The notes under the pieces: generated by a model | Databases searched by the model: none | What the model was told of the DNA's origin: nothing | Seen by the model: only the letters and a program-made list of their open reading frames with translations | NCBI RefSeq assembly: GCF_000696185.1 | Contig: NZ_KK853997.1 | Span: 2,865,604-2,929,603 of the forward strand | Direction: 5' to 3' | DNA: 64,000 nucleotides | Source of the DNA: Kitasatospora cheerisanensis KCTC 2395 | Lineage (GTDB): Bacteria; Actinomycetota; Actinomycetes; Streptomycetales; Streptomycetaceae | Position numbers and translations under genes: made by a program | Shown: positions 1 through 9,834 of the stretch, one piece after another | How the letters are laid out: each line of letters begins with the position of its first letter | How positions within the stretch are numbered: position 1 is the stretch's first letter

Positions 1-780
1 CTGCACGTACGGCTCGACCAGGATGGTCTTGGTGAGCTGGCCCGGGGTGGCCTGCACCTCCTTGACGGTGCCGACCGGGACGCCGGGGACGAACGGGCGG
101 CCGCTCTGCGAGCCGAAGGTGACCAGCCGGTCGCCGGCCTTCACCTGGGCCCGGCCGTTCAGCAGTTCGATCCGCATCGGGGAGGCGCCCTGCCCGGCCG
201 CGAAGCCGATCTCGTTGTTGCCCTCCAGTCGGACGCCGGCGGTGAAGCCGGGGTCGGAGGCCAGCAGCACGGTGGAGGTGGTCGGGGCGACGGTGGTGAT
301 CCGGCCGACCAGGCCCTGGCCGTCGATGACGGTCATGTCGCGGGTCAGGCCGTCGTCGCTGCCGGCGTCGATGGTGATGGTCCAGGAGAAGCCCTGGGCG
401 GCGCCGATGGCGATCACCTGCGCGGCCTTGACGGTGTAGCCGCCGGTACCGGCGGTGCGCAGCATGTCGTCGAGCTGCTTGGTGCGGCCCGCGGCGGCGT
501 CCGAGGAGGCCAGCTTCTGGCGCAGGTCGGTGTTCTCGCGGGTGATCTGGTCCAGCCGCTGCTGGTGGGTGCTGGCGTCGCGGATCGCCCGGATGTAGCC
601 GGCGACGGGGTCGACGGCGCCGGCGGCGGCGTTCTCCACCGGGCCGAGCACGGAGGCGGCCACCCGGCGCGGGGCGCCGAGCGGCGAGTCCTGGCCGCCC
701 TTGATGTCGACGGTGATCAGGGCGAAGGCGACCGCGACCAGCAGAACCAGCAGTAGTCGACTCTCTCTGGTGTCCCTCAC
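1..780 (-). CDS. mreC: Rod shape-determining protein MreC (C-terminus beyond window)
   Basis: MreC is a bitopic membrane protein of the cell-wall elongation/sporulation complex that links MreB to periplasmic-side wall synthases. The frame opens at GTG (780), right after the mreB stop, and stays open to base 1, giving 260 visible residues. I see a hydrophobic segment near residues 9-22, then a helical coiled-coil-like stretch (about 60-90), then the Gly/Val-rich beta domain typical of MreC (for example VIDGQGLVGRI and DRLVTFGSQSGRPF). Gap to mreB is 79 bases, so co-transcription with mreB is likely; mreD should follow outside the window. Identity is firm from context and fold; the C-terminus is not seen. 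Confidence 0.9.
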   Translation of the reverse strand, partial: MRDTRESRLLLVLLVAVAFALITVDIKGGQDSPLGAPRRVAASVLGPVENAAAGAVDPVAGYIRAIRDASTHQQRLDQITRENTDLRQKLASSDAAAGRTKQLDDMLRTAGTGGYTVKAAQVIAIGAAQGFSWTITIDAGSDDGLTRDMTVIDGQGLVGRITTVAPTTSTVLLASDPGFTAGVRLEGNNEIGFAAGQGASPMRIELLNGRAQVKAGDRLVTFGSQSGRPFVPGVPVGTVKEVQATPGQLTKTILVEPYVQ

Positions 781-859
781 GGTGCCGGTGCCGCCCCTTC
801 GTGCTGAGTGTCCTTCAGCCGGTCCATCAGCTCAGTCCGTTGTTCAGTTGGTTGTCTTC

Positions 860-1897
860 TCAGCGACGCGGCTGGGCGTCGAGTACCTGCTGCAGTGCCT
901 CGAACTCCTCGACGCACTTGCCCGCCCCCAGGGCCACCGAGTCGAGCGGGTTCTCCGCGATGTGCACCGGCATGCCGGTCTCGCGGCGCAGCCGCTCGTC
1001 CAGGCCGCGCAGCAGGGCGCCGCCGCCGGTGAGCACGATGCCGCGGTCCATCACGTCGCCGGCCAGCTCCGGCGGGCACTGGTCGAGGGTGGTCTTCACC
1101 GAGTCGATGATCGAGTTCACCGGCTCGTCGATGGCCTCGCGGACCTCGGCGGCGGAGATCACCACGGTCTTCGGCAGGCCGGAGACCAGGTCGCGGCCGC
1201 GGATCTCGGCGTGCTCGTCCTTCTCGCCCTCCAGGCCGAACGCGGAGCCGATCGACATCTTGATCTGCTCGGCGCTGCGCTCGCCCAGCAGCAGGCTGTA
1301 CTCCTTCTTGATGTGCTGGACGATCGCGTTGTCCAGCTCGTCGCCGGCCACCCGGAGCGACTGGGCGGTGACGATGCCGCCGAGCGAGATCACCGCGACC
1401 TCGGTGGTGCCGCCGCCGATGTCGACGACCATGTTGCCGGTCGGCTCGTGCACCGGCAGGCCGGCGCCGATCGCGGCAGCCATCGGCTCCTCGATGATGT
1501 GCACCTGGCGGGCGCCGGCCAGCATGCTGGCCTCCACCACGGCGCGGCGCTCGACGCCGGTGATGCCGGAGGGCACGCACACCACGACCCGCGGGCGGGC
1601 CAGGTAGCGGCGGCGGTGGATCTTCAGGATGAAGTAGCGGAGCATCCGCTCGGTGATCTCGAAGTCGGCGATCACGCCGTCCTTGAGCGGGCGGATCGCC
1701 ACGATGTTGCCGGGGGTGCGGCCGATCATCTGCTTGGCCTCGGCGCCCACCGCGAGGATCCCGCCGGTGTTGGTGTTCACCGCGACCACCGACGGCTCGT
1801 TCAGCACGATGCCCTTGCCCCGGACGTACACCAGTGTGTTCGCGGTGCCGAGGTCGATCGCCAGGTCCCGGCCGAGGAACGACAGGTTGTTCGCCAT
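860..1897 (-). CDS. mreB: Rod shape-determining protein MreB
   Basis: Actin-like ATPase that polymerises under the membrane; in streptomycetes MreB acts mainly in spore-wall formation. The 345-residue length is standard. Phosphate-1 motif DLGTANT lies near residues 15-21, phosphate-2 motif [10 protein letters not shown] near 159-168, and the adenosine motif TGGGALLRG near 290. The start [17 protein letters not shown] matches streptomycete MreB proteins. It heads the mreB-mreC unit on the minus strand. No unusual substitution was noticed. Confidence 0.97.
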   Translation of the reverse strand: MANNLSFLGRDLAIDLGTANTLVYVRGKGIVLNEPSVVAVNTNTGGILAVGAEAKQMIGRTPGNIVAIRPLKDGVIADFEITERMLRYFILKIHRRRYLARPRVVVCVPSGITGVERRAVVEASMLAGARQVHIIEEPMAAAIGAGLPVHEPTGNMVVDIGGGTTEVAVISLGGIVTAQSLRVAGDELDNAIVQHIKKEYSLLLGERSAEQIKMSIGSAFGLEGEKDEHAEIRGRDLVSGLPKTVVISAAEVREAIDEPVNSIIDSVKTTLDQCPPELAGDVMDRGIVLTGGGALLRGLDERLRRETGMPVHIAENPLDSVALGAGKCVEEFEALQQVLDAQPRR

Positions 1898-2232
1898 GGG
1901 ATGTCGAGTGCCTTCCCGAGTATCGGATCAAGGGCGGGGAGTGAGAGCCGGCCGCGCGCGCCCGGGCAGGGCTGACGGCGGCTGAGCAGCCGCTCCGGGC
2001 CCGTGAGTTGGGGTCCATCGTAGTCACGGCGGGCGGTTCGGGCGGCGGGCACGGCGTGCCGCCCATTCTCCGGGGACCGATCGGCTTCTCCTGGGATTGG
2101 GACGCCGTGTCGGGCAGGAGGGTTCCGTGATTGTGGGGATGAAAGCCCAGTTGGGCGAAGTGCCCCTGCCGGAGCAGGGGCACTCGGACGTGCGGAATCC
2201 TCACCGGATCCGCACGCGTGCGCCCGGGAGCG
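1898..2232. promoter_or_regulatory. Intergenic region upstream of mreB, downstream of ndk
   Basis: This 335-base gap between two minus-strand genes should hold the mreB promoter. The only clear structure is the hairpin at 2159-2184 close to the ndk stop. I could not assign a -35/-10 pair with confidence and see no conserved small gene here. Confidence 0.4.
2159..2184 (-). terminator. Hairpin terminator after ndk
   Basis: Perfect 11-bp stem AGTGCCCCTGC / GCAGGGGCACT around a CGGA loop, about 50 bases past the ndk stop codon. There is no U-tract, as is usual for streptomycete terminators. Confidence 0.65.
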
Positions 2233-2646
2233 TCACGCGTGCGACGGGAAGAAGATCTTGATCTCGCGCTCGGCCGACTCGGGCGAGTCCGAGGCGTGGA
2301 TCAGGTTCTCGCGGGTGATCGTCGCGTAGTCGCCGCGGATGGTGCCCGCGCCCGCCTGCAGCGGGTCGGTGGCGCCGGCGAGCGCGCGGATGCCCGGGAT
2401 CACGTTCTCGCCCTCGACGATCAGCGCGATCGACGGGCCGGAGGTCATGAACTCCAGCAGCGGCTCGTAGAACGGACGGCCGACGTGCTCGGCGTAGTGC
2501 TGCTCCAGGGTGCCGCGGTCGAAGGTGCGGAGTTCCATCGCGGCGAAGCGCCAGCCGGCCTTGCGCTCGATCCGGCTGATGATCTCGCCGGCCAGGCCGC
2601 GCTTCACGGCGTCGGGCTTGAGCAGGACGAGAGTGCGCTGGGACAC
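2233..2646 (-). CDS. ndk: Nucleoside diphosphate kinase
   Basis: Transfers the gamma phosphate between nucleoside triphosphates and diphosphates through a phospho-histidine. The product is 137 residues, the normal length. The active-site signature NLIHASDS places the catalytic His at residue 117; the N-terminal strand RTLVLLKPDAVKRGL and the Kpn-loop region are intact. Start is GTG at 2646 (MSQRTLVL). It follows the DUF4233 gene by about 85 bases on the same strand. Function is certain from the signature. Confidence 0.97.
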   Translation of the reverse strand: MSQRTLVLLKPDAVKRGLAGEIISRIERKAGWRFAAMELRTFDRGTLEQHYAEHVGRPFYEPLLEFMTSGPSIALIVEGENVIPGIRALAGATDPLQAGAGTIRGDYATITRENLIHASDSPESAEREIKIFFPSHA

Positions 2647-2730
2647 GGGGCGGCTCCTGAGGTCGTGGGTGGTGCGGTGTGTGCACCTGACACTACCCCG
2701 GCCCGACGGCCGCCCCGTTCCGCAGTCTGC

Positions 2731-3084
2731 TCAGGCGGCCGCGGGGGCCGCCTGCTCGGCGGCGGCGCGCTGCGCCTTGAACTCGTCGATCTTGCGGCCG
2801 TAGTGCACCGAGCACCACCACAGGGCGCCGAACACCACGCCGAAGGCGTACATCGTCGGCAGCACCAAGCCGCTGGCCAGCACGCCGAGTTGCAGCGCCC
2901 AGCCGACCCAGACCGCGCCGGGCCGGGTGATCGCGCCGCAGAGCAGCACGCACAGCAGGATGGCGACGCCGCTGACCGCCCAGATGGTGCCGGTGCCGAC
3001 GTCGGTCAGCTTCATCGCGACCAGGCCGGCGAACATGATCAGCAGGGCCTCGCCGATCAGGGTGGAGGAGCACAGGGTGCGCAT
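2731..3084 (-). CDS. DUF4233 family small membrane protein
   Basis: A 117-residue protein with four apparent transmembrane segments (for example LIMFAGLVAMKL, VSGVAILLCVLLCG, QLGVLASGLVLP and AFGVVFGALWWC) and a charged, Ala-rich tail. This is the DUF4233 protein that sits directly behind folC in streptomycetes. It starts 6 bases after the folC stop, so the two are almost certainly co-transcribed. No biochemical function is known to me; the constant linkage to folC suggests, but does not prove, a role linked to folate or the membrane. Confidence 0.88.
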   Translation of the reverse strand: MRTLCSSTLIGEALLIMFAGLVAMKLTDVGTGTIWAVSGVAILLCVLLCGAITRPGAVWVGWALQLGVLASGLVLPTMYAFGVVFGALWWCSVHYGRKIDEFKAQRAAAEQAAPAAA

Positions 3085-3090
3085 CGGCGG

Positions 3091-4485
3091 TTACTTCCTT
3101 CCGAACAGCAGGCGCGCCTCGCCCACCGTGATGACCGAGCCGGTGACCAGGACGCCGGCGCCGCCGAGGTCCTCCTCCTCGGCGAGGGTGACCGCGGCGT
3201 CGATGGCGTCGTCCAGCCGGGGTTCGACCTGCACCCGGTCCTCGCCGAACACCTCGACGGCCAGCGCGGCCAACTCGTCGACGGGCATCGCGCGGTGGGT
3301 GGAGTTCTGGGTGATGACGACCTCGGCGAGGATCGGCTCGAACGCCTCCAGCAGGCCGGTGACGTCCTTGTCGCCGCTGGTGCCGATCACGCCGACCAGC
3401 TTGGTGAAGCCGAACGCCTCGCCGAGCGCGTTGACGGCGGCCTGCGCGCCGTGCGGGTTGTGCGCGGCGTCCAGGATCACGGTGGGGCTGCGCCGGACGA
3501 CCTCCAGCCGGCCCGGCGAGGAGACGCCGGAGAACGCCTGCCGGACCTTGTCCTCGTCCAGGTGCTCGGCGCCGCCCTGGCCGACGCCGAAGAACGCCTC
3601 GACGGCGCTCAGCGCGAGGGCGGCGTTCTGCGCCTGGTGGTCGCCGTGCAGCGGCAGGAACAGGTCCTGGTACTCGTGGCCGCCGAGGCCGCGCAGGGTG
3701 ACCAGCTGGCCGCCGACGGCGACCTCGCGGCGCAGCACGCCGAACTCCATGCCCTCGCGGGCGACCGTGGCGTCCACCTCGACGGCCCGGCGCAGGATGG
3801 TCTCGGCGGCGTCCAGCTGCTGCTGGGCGACCACGGCGAGCGCGCCCGGCTTGATGATCCCGGACTTCTCGACCGCGATCTCGCCGGTGGTCTCCCCGAG
3901 CTTGTCGGTGTGGTCCAGGCCGATCGGGGTGATCACCGAGACCTGGGCGTCGATCACGTTGGTGGCGTCCCAGGAGCCGCCCATGCCGACCTCGACCACC
4001 GCGACGTCCACCGGGGCGTCCGCGAAGGCCGCGTACGCCATGCCGGTCAGCACCTCGAAGAAGGACATCGCGACCGGCTGCGCCGCGTCGACCATCCGCA
4101 CGTAGGGCTCGATGTCGCGGTAGGTCTCGACGAACTTCTCCGGGCTGATCGGCGCGCCGTCCAGGCTGATCCGCTCGGTGACCGACTCCACGTGCGGGGA
4201 GGTGTAGCGGCCGGTGCGCAGCTCGAAGGAGCCGAGCAGCTGCTCGATCATCCGGGCGGTGGAGGTCTTGCCGTTGGTGCCGGTGATGTGGATGGACGGG
4301 TAGGAGCGCTGCGGCTGGCCGAGGATGTCCATCAGCGCCTCGATCCGGTCGAGCGAGGGCTCCAGCTTGTTCTCCGGCCAGCGGGTGGCCAGTTCGGCCT
4401 CGACGGCGCGCAGTTCGGAGTCGGTGCCGCCGGCGTCGGCGGGACGGACGGTGTAGGGGTTGGGCTCGGCCTTGTCGCTCACCAC
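3091..4485 (-). CDS. folC: Bifunctional folylpolyglutamate/dihydrofolate synthase
   Basis: ATP-dependent Mur-ligase-family enzyme that adds L-glutamate to dihydropteroate and then to reduced folates. The P-loop HITGTNGKTS lies at about residues 67-75, the DHTDKLG loop near 196, and the C-terminal domain carries LDAAHNPHG and GTSGDKD. The length of 464 residues is normal, with a streptomycete-type extension at the N-terminus. The start is one of two tandem GTG codons at 4480-4485; they differ by one residue. It forms a compact unit with the DUF4233 gene downstream. Confidence 0.96.
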   Translation of the reverse strand: MVSDKAEPNPYTVRPADAGGTDSELRAVEAELATRWPENKLEPSLDRIEALMDILGQPQRSYPSIHITGTNGKTSTARMIEQLLGSFELRTGRYTSPHVESVTERISLDGAPISPEKFVETYRDIEPYVRMVDAAQPVAMSFFEVLTGMAYAAFADAPVDVAVVEVGMGGSWDATNVIDAQVSVITPIGLDHTDKLGETTGEIAVEKSGIIKPGALAVVAQQQLDAAETILRRAVEVDATVAREGMEFGVLRREVAVGGQLVTLRGLGGHEYQDLFLPLHGDHQAQNAALALSAVEAFFGVGQGGAEHLDEDKVRQAFSGVSSPGRLEVVRRSPTVILDAAHNPHGAQAAVNALGEAFGFTKLVGVIGTSGDKDVTGLLEAFEPILAEVVITQNSTHRAMPVDELAALAVEVFGEDRVQVEPRLDDAIDAAVTLAEEEDLGGAGVLVTGSVITVGEARLLFGRK

Positions 4486-4567
4486 GCCAGTCTAAGGACT
4501 CCGCACGCCCGTCCCCGACGGCCACCCCGGGGAGCCGCGAACCGGCCCGGGCCCTCTTGACACCCGA

Positions 4568-4583
4568 ATTGGTCCAGTCCACC
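4568..4583. promoter_or_regulatory. Candidate DasR operator (dre) upstream of chitinase gene
   Basis: ATTGGTCCAGTCCACC matches the recalled dre consensus ACTGGTCTAGACCACT at 12 of 16 positions. It begins 5 bases after a TTGACA hexamer (4557-4562) and lies about 57 bases before the preferred chitinase start, so it would sit inside the promoter. DasR is the GntR-family repressor of chitin/GlcNAc genes in streptomycetes. Binding is inferred, not shown. Confidence 0.5.
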
Positions 4584-4639
4584 GTGTGACTCGCTCCCCG
4601 CACCGCACCCCCATCGACACTCCCCCACATGGAGATGGC

Positions 4640-6193
4640 ATGCGTGCACCACATCGCCCCGCGCGCGACGCGCGGGCCCTGCTCGCCGTCCTGCTGGCAT
4701 CCGCCCTGGCCCTGGTCGGCATGGTGCTGACCGGCACCGGGACGGCCACCGCCGCCGACGTGGACGTGATCCGGAACGGCGACTTCTCGGCCGGCGACCA
4801 CCTCGCCCCGTGGAGCTGCGGCCCGACCGTCACCGCGGTGAACAACGCGGCCACCGGCTGGGACCTGCAGGGCACGCCGGCCGGCGCGGACTACGCCAAC
4901 TGCAGCCAGCAGGTCACCGTGCTGCCCAACTCGACGTACACCCTGACCGCCGCGGTGCAGGGCACGTACGTGTTCCTCGGCGCCACCGGCACCGGCGGCA
5001 CCGACCCGTCCACCTGGAGCTCCAACACCGGCTGGAACACGCTCACTTCGACCTTCACCACGGGCGCTTCCACCAACTCGGTGCAGGTGTGGTTCCACGG
5101 CTGGTACGGCCAGTCCGCGTTCCTGGTGGACAAGGTCTCGATGGTCGGCCCGGGCACCGGTTCGCCCAGCCCGTCCGCCTCGGTGACCACCTCGGTGTCG
5201 CCGAAGCCGTCCGGCTCCGGCTCGCCGTCCCCGTCGGCCTCGACGTCCACCTCGGCGTCGCCGTCGCCCAGCAGCTCGGGCACCACTCCGCCGCCGCCCG
5301 GGCCGAAGCACAAGCTGACCGGCTACTGGCAGAACTTCTACAACGGCGCGACCCCGCAGCGGATCAGTGACGTCCCGGCGGCGTACGACATCATCGCGGT
5401 GGCGTTCGCGGACGCCACCGCCACCCAGGGCGCGATCTCCTTCACCCTGGACCCGGCGCTGTCGACCAAGCTGAACGGCTACACCGACGCCCAGTTCAAG
5501 GCCGACATCGCGGCCAAGAAGGCGGCCGGCAAGAAGGTGATCATTTCGGTCGGCGGACAGAACGGCACCATCTCGGTGGCGAGTTCGGCCGCGGCGGCCA
5601 ACTTCGCCAACTCCGCGTACAGCCTGATCCAGGCCTACGGCTTCGACGGGATCGACATCGACCTGGAGAACGGCGTCAACGCCACCTACATGGCGCAGGC
5701 GCTGCACACCCTGGCCGGGAAGGTGGGCGCCGGGTTCGTGCTCACCATGGCCCCGCAGACCATCGACATGCAGTCGACCGGCACCGAGTACTTCAAGCTG
5801 GCGCTGGCCACCAAGGACATCCTGACCATCGTCAACATGCAGTACTACAACTCCGGCGCGATGCTCGGCTGCGACGGCGGGGTGTACTCGCAGGGCACCG
5901 AGAACTTCCTCACCGGCCTGGCCTGCATCCAGTTGCAGGGCGGCCTCGACCCGAGCCAGGTCGGCCTCGGGGTGCCCGCCTCCACCAGTGCGGCGGGCGG
6001 CGGCTACACCAGCCCGGCGACCGTGAACGCGGCGCTGGACTGCCTGGCCGCCGGCACCAACTGCGGTTCGTTCAAGCCCGCCAGGACCTGGCCGGGCATC
6101 GGCGGCGCGATGACCTGGTCCACCAACTGGGACGCCCTCGCGGGCGGCGGCATCGCGAACACGATCGGCTCCCACCTGCACGCCATGCCGTAG
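4640..6193 (+). CDS. Secreted GH18 chitinase with N-terminal carbohydrate-binding module
   Basis: Hydrolyses chitin outside the cell. I chose ATG 4640 because GGAGA precedes it by 5 bases; the frame is open from GTG 4586. Layout of the 517 residues: signal peptide (about 1-39, cut near TATAAD), an NGDFSAG-type beta-sandwich binding module (about 42-172), a Pro/Ser/Thr-rich linker (about 175-220), and the GH18 domain. The catalytic motif DGIDIDLE ends in Glu343. IISVGG is the second GH18 signature, and MAPQTID with MQYYN mark the later barrel strands. This matches ChiC/ChiD-like single-domain GH18 enzymes of subfamily B. A dre-like site upstream fits chitin control. Confidence 0.93.
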   Translation: MRAPHRPARDARALLAVLLASALALVGMVLTGTGTATAADVDVIRNGDFSAGDHLAPWSCGPTVTAVNNAATGWDLQGTPAGADYANCSQQVTVLPNSTYTLTAAVQGTYVFLGATGTGGTDPSTWSSNTGWNTLTSTFTTGASTNSVQVWFHGWYGQSAFLVDKVSMVGPGTGSPSPSASVTTSVSPKPSGSGSPSPSASTSTSASPSPSSSGTTPPPPGPKHKLTGYWQNFYNGATPQRISDVPAAYDIIAVAFADATATQGAISFTLDPALSTKLNGYTDAQFKADIAAKKAAGKKVIISVGGQNGTISVASSAAAANFANSAYSLIQAYGFDGIDIDLENGVNATYMAQALHTLAGKVGAGFVLTMAPQTIDMQSTGTEYFKLALATKDILTIVNMQYYNSGAMLGCDGGVYSQGTENFLTGLACIQLQGGLDPSQVGLGVPASTSAAGGGYTSPATVNAALDCLAAGTNCGSFKPARTWPGIGGAMTWSTNWDALAGGGIANTIGSHLHAMP

Positions 6194-6208
6194 CGGCGGG
6201 ACGGCCGG

Positions 6209-6236
6209 CCCGGCGCGGGGAGCTCCCCGCGCCGGG
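6209..6236. terminator. Bidirectional terminator between convergent genes
   Basis: A 28-base perfect palindrome (arms CCCGGCGCGGGGAG and its complement) lies 15 bases past the chitinase stop and 18 bases past the stop of the facing gene, so it can serve both. Confidence 0.7.
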
Positions 6237-6253
6237 TCAGCAGTGACGATCCG

Positions 6254-6772
6254 TCACGTCGTGCAGCGGGGTGTGGGCAGCCGGCCGGCGTGCCGGCGGC
6301 GGAGTTCGGCGGCGATCTCGTCGGCCTCGCCCTCGGGCAGCAGCGGCAGCATCATCGCGACCGCCTGCACCAGGCCGCCCAGCAGGTAGGTGGTGTCGGG
6401 CGTGCCGGCGACCAGGGCGCGGACGGCGGTCACGTCGCCGGCGGCCACGGCCTCCAGCAGCAGCGCGGCGCCGGCCGCCTCCTCGTCGACGGCGACCTCG
6501 GCGGTGCCGTACGGGGCGCGCCGGGCGAGGCCGCGCAGCACCCGGTCGGCGACGTCGGGGGCGTAGGCCTTGCGCACGGCCTCGGCGGCGACCCACACCA
6601 GCAGGGTGGTCACCTCGCGCTCGGCGTTCTCGGCGAGCAGCAGGTCGAGTTCGGTGTCGAAGGCGAGCTGGTTTCCGTGCCGGAATGCCAGCAGCAGGGT
6701 CGCCGCCCGGGCCTTGGCCGCCTCCACCTCTTCCGTCGGAAGTTCGTCGGCCAACTCCCTGGTCACCACCAT
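6254..6772 (-). CDS. Conserved hypothetical protein, Ala/Glu/Leu-rich
   Basis: I do not recognise a named family. ATG 6772 was chosen over an upstream in-frame start (6877) because GGAGGA lies about 8 bases before it and coding bias starts there. The 172-residue product is helical, acidic in its first half (LPTEEVEAAKARAATLL) and has no signal peptide or clear membrane segment; a hydrophobic stretch near 139-158 (LLGGLVQAVAMMLPLLP) looks like a buried helix. It faces the chitinase gene and shares its terminator. A cytosolic location is likely. No catalytic motif was seen. Confidence 0.75.
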   Translation of the reverse strand: MVVTRELADELPTEEVEAAKARAATLLLAFRHGNQLAFDTELDLLLAENAEREVTTLLVWVAAEAVRKAYAPDVADRVLRGLARRAPYGTAEVAVDEEAAGAALLLEAVAAGDVTAVRALVAGTPDTTYLLGGLVQAVAMMLPLLPEGEADEIAAELRRRHAGRLPTPRCTT

Positions 6773-6997
6773 GTGCGCGTCCTCCGTTCGCTGCCCCGCC
6801 CGAATGGGAACTTCGCCCACCGTACACATCCGATGTACGAAGTCGACTGAACACGACCGGCCGTCGGCAGAATGCAATCCCTTTGCCGCTGTCCGTCAAT
6901 TGCCGGGAATGGCGCGCGAATAGCCGGAGCGAAACCGTTACGACGACGCGCGGCCAAGGGAATTGACAAGCCGTCGGCGCGGAGTCGGGAAATGCCG

Positions 6998-7036
6998 AAG
7001 GGCCGCCGCCCCCGGAGTGCGGGAGCGGCGGCCCTT
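6998..7036 (-). terminator. Hairpin terminator after valS
   Basis: Perfect 12-bp outer stem AAGGGCCGCCGC / GCGGCGGCCCTT, with a further short CCC/GGG pairing inside, starting 13 bases beyond the valS stop. Confidence 0.75.
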
Positions 7037-7048
7037 CCTGACGCGCGG

Positions 7049-9688
7049 TCAGCCCTGCGGCAGCGCCGCGAGCTGGGCGGTGATCCGGGCGATGTCGGCC
7101 TCGGCGGCCTCCAGCCGGACCCGGATCTTGGCGACCACCTCGTCCGGCGCCTTGGCCAGGAAGGCCTCGTTGCCGAGCTTGCCGGTGGTCTGCGCCTTCT
7201 CCTTCTCGGCGGCCGCCAGGTCCTTCTGCAGGCGCTTGCGCTCGGCGGCCACGTCGATGGTGCCGGACAGGTCGAGCGACACCGTGGTGCCGGCGATCGG
7301 CAGCGAGGCGGTGGCGTGGAAGCCCTCGTCCGGCAGCGTCAGCCGCAGCAGCGAGCGGATCGCCGCCTCGTGCACCTCCAGCCGGTGGCCGGCCAGCTCC
7401 AGCTGGGCCGGGACCTTCTGGGTGTCGCGCAGGCCCTGGGCGTCGCGGAACCGGCGGATCTCCGCGATCAGCTGCTGGAGCTGGGCGATCTCCGACTCGG
7501 CGTCGGCGTCCCGGTAACCGGAGTCCTTCGGCCACTCGGCGATCACCACGGACTCGGCGCCGGTGAGCGCCGTCCACAGCGCGTCGGTGACGAACGGGAC
7601 GATCGGGTGCAGCAGGCGCAGCGTCACGTCCAGCACCTCGCCGAGGACGCGGCGGGCGTGGTCGGCCTGCGCGCCGCCCTTGCCGAGGGTGGTCTTGGAC
7701 AGTTCGAGGTACCAGTCGAAGACCTCGTCCCAGGCGAAGTGGAACAGCGTGTCCGAGACCTTGGCGAACTCGTAGTCCTCGTACAGCGCGTCGACCTCGG
7801 CCACGGTGGCGTTCAGCCGGGACAGGATCCAGCGGTCCGCGGCGGTGAGCTCCTCGGGGGCCGGCAGCGGGCCCTGGACGGTGGCGCCGTTCATCAGCGC
7901 GAACCGGGTGGCGTTCCAGATCTTGTTGCAGAAGTTCCGGGAGCCCTTGACCCAGTCCTCGCCGATCGGCACGTCCGCGCCGGGGTTGGCGCCGCGGGCC
8001 AGCGTGAAGCGGACCGCGTCGGTGCCGTAGGCGTCCATCCAGTCCAGCGGGTCGACGGCGGTGCCGGACGACTTCGACATCTTCTTGCCGAACTCGTCGC
8101 GGACCAGGCCGGTCAGCGCGACCGTCTTGAACGGGATCTCGCCGTCCATCGCGTACAGGCCGAACATCATCATCCGGGCGACCCAGAAGAAGATGATGTC
8201 GTGGCCGGTGACCAGGACGTCGGTCGGGTAGAACTTCTCCAGCTCGGGGGTCTTCTCCGGCCAGCCCAGTGTGGAGAACGGCCACAGGCCGGAGGAGAAC
8301 CAGGTGTCCAGGACGTCCGGGTCCTGCTCCCAGCCCTCGCCGGTGGGCGGCTCCTCGTTCGGGCCGACGCAGACGACCTCGCCGTCGGGGCCGTACCAGA
8401 CCGGGATCCGGTGGCCCCACCAGAGCTGGCGCGAGATGCACCAGTCGTACATGTTGTCGACCCAGTCGAAGTAGCGGCGCTCCAACTCCTTCGGGTGGAT
8501 CTCGACCCGGCCGTCGCGGACCGCGTCGCCGGCGGCCTTGGCCAGCGGCTCGACCTTGACCCACCACTGCAGCGACAGCCGCGGCTCGACCACGGTGTGG
8601 CAGCGCGAGCAGTGGCCGACCGCGTGGTCGTAGGGGCGCTTCTCGGCGACGATCCGCCCCTGCTCGCGCAGCGCGCCGACCACGGCGGAGCGGGCCTCCA
8701 GCCGGTCCAGGCCGAGGAACGGGCCGTGCACGGTGATCACGCCGCGCTCGTCCATCACGGTCAGGTTCGGCAGGTTGTGGCGCTGGCCGATGGCGAAGTC
8801 GTTGGGGTCGTGCGCCGGGGTCACCTTGACGGCGCCGGTGCCGAACTCCGGGTCGACGTGCTCGTCGGCGACGACCGGGATCTCACGGTCCGTCAGCGGC
8901 AGCTTGATGGTCCGGCCGACCAGGTGCGCGTAGCGCTCGTCGCCCGGGTGGACGGCCACCGCGGTGTCGCCGAGCAGCGTCTCGGCGCGGGTGGTGGCGA
9001 CCACGATCGAGTCCTCGCCGTCGCCGTAGCGGATCGAGACGAGCTCGCCGGGGAGGTCCTTGTGGTCCACCTCGACGTCGGACAGCGCGGTCAGGCAGCG
9101 CGGGCACCAGTTGATGATGCGCTCGGCGCGGTAGATCAGGCCGTCGTCGAAGAGCTTCTTGAAGATGGTCTGGACGGCCTGCGACAGGCCCTCGTCCATG
9201 GTGAAGCGCTCGCGCGACCAGTCCACGCCGTCGCCGAGGCGGCGCATCTGGCCGAGGATCCGGCCGCCGTAGTTCTCCTTCCACTCCCAGACCTTCTCGA
9301 CGAAGGCCTCGCGGCCCAGGTCGTGCCGGGACAGGCCGGACTCGGCGAGCTGCTGCTCCACCTTGTTCTGGGTGGCGATGCCCGCGTGGTCCATGCCCGG
9401 GAGCCAGAGCGCCTCGAAGCCCAGCATCCGCTTGCGGCGGGTCAGCGCGTCCATCAGCGTGTGCTGGAACGCGTGGCCCAGGTGCAGCGCGCCGGTGACG
9501 TTCGGCGGCGGGATGACGATGGTGTACGCGGGCTTCTCGCTCTTCGCGTCGGCGGTGAAGTAACCGCGCTCCACCCAGCGCTCGTACAGCACGCCCTCTA
9601 CCTCGGCCGGGGCGTAGGTCGTCGGGAGGGTGGCTGCTTCGTCCCCGGGCCTGGAGCTCGCGGGGCGCTGGTTCGTCGTGTCGGTCAC
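7049..9688 (-). CDS. valS: Valyl-tRNA synthetase
   Basis: Class I synthetase that charges tRNA-Val and edits mis-acylated threonine. GTG 9688 is preferred: it gives 879 residues beginning VTDTTNQRP; the frame runs open upstream to 9745 without typical coding content. PPNVTG followed by the HIGH motif variant HLGHA (69-73) and the KMSKS loop near residue 535 are intact. The CP1 editing domain, the anticodon-binding domain and the C-terminal coiled-coil arm ([18 protein letters not shown]) follow in order. No clear Shine-Dalgarno precedes the GTG, so translation may be leaderless. It is divergent from the gene at 9835. No T-box leader is visible. Confidence 0.96.
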   Translation of the reverse strand: MTDTTNQRPASSRPGDEAATLPTTYAPAEVEGVLYERWVERGYFTADAKSEKPAYTIVIPPPNVTGALHLGHAFQHTLMDALTRRKRMLGFEALWLPGMDHAGIATQNKVEQQLAESGLSRHDLGREAFVEKVWEWKENYGGRILGQMRRLGDGVDWSRERFTMDEGLSQAVQTIFKKLFDDGLIYRAERIINWCPRCLTALSDVEVDHKDLPGELVSIRYGDGEDSIVVATTRAETLLGDTAVAVHPGDERYAHLVGRTIKLPLTDREIPVVADEHVDPEFGTGAVKVTPAHDPNDFAIGQRHNLPNLTVMDERGVITVHGPFLGLDRLEARSAVVGALREQGRIVAEKRPYDHAVGHCSRCHTVVEPRLSLQWWVKVEPLAKAAGDAVRDGRVEIHPKELERRYFDWVDNMYDWCISRQLWWGHRIPVWYGPDGEVVCVGPNEEPPTGEGWEQDPDVLDTWFSSGLWPFSTLGWPEKTPELEKFYPTDVLVTGHDIIFFWVARMMMFGLYAMDGEIPFKTVALTGLVRDEFGKKMSKSSGTAVDPLDWMDAYGTDAVRFTLARGANPGADVPIGEDWVKGSRNFCNKIWNATRFALMNGATVQGPLPAPEELTAADRWILSRLNATVAEVDALYEDYEFAKVSDTLFHFAWDEVFDWYLELSKTTLGKGGAQADHARRVLGEVLDVTLRLLHPIVPFVTDALWTALTGAESVVIAEWPKDSGYRDADAESEIAQLQQLIAEIRRFRDAQGLRDTQKVPAQLELAGHRLEVHEAAIRSLLRLTLPDEGFHATASLPIAGTTVSLDLSGTIDVAAERKRLQKDLAAAEKEKAQTTGKLGNEAFLAKAPDEVVAKIRVRLEAAEADIARITAQLAALPQG

Positions 9689-9834
9689 GACGCACAGTTT
9701 ACGGAAGCCGGGACGGCAGGTGTGACCCGACAGTGCGGTGGCCACTCGGGCGCGCTGGGGGGGCTGTACGGTAGCGTGCCCGCATAGTCGACCGGACGGG
9801 GCCGCGCACTGAGGCGGCGGGGGAGAAAAGACAT

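Noticed and set aside
6872..9787. Very long open frame of 971 codons opposite valS, and similar long frames opposite acnA, folC and pnkp
   Set aside because: They mirror highly conserved genes on the other strand; Arg/Gly/Asp/His-rich translations without motifs are the usual antisense shadow in high-GC DNA.
9689..9834. T-box leader for valS
   Set aside because: The gap to the divergent gene is under 150 bases and shows no T-box sequence or specifier stem.
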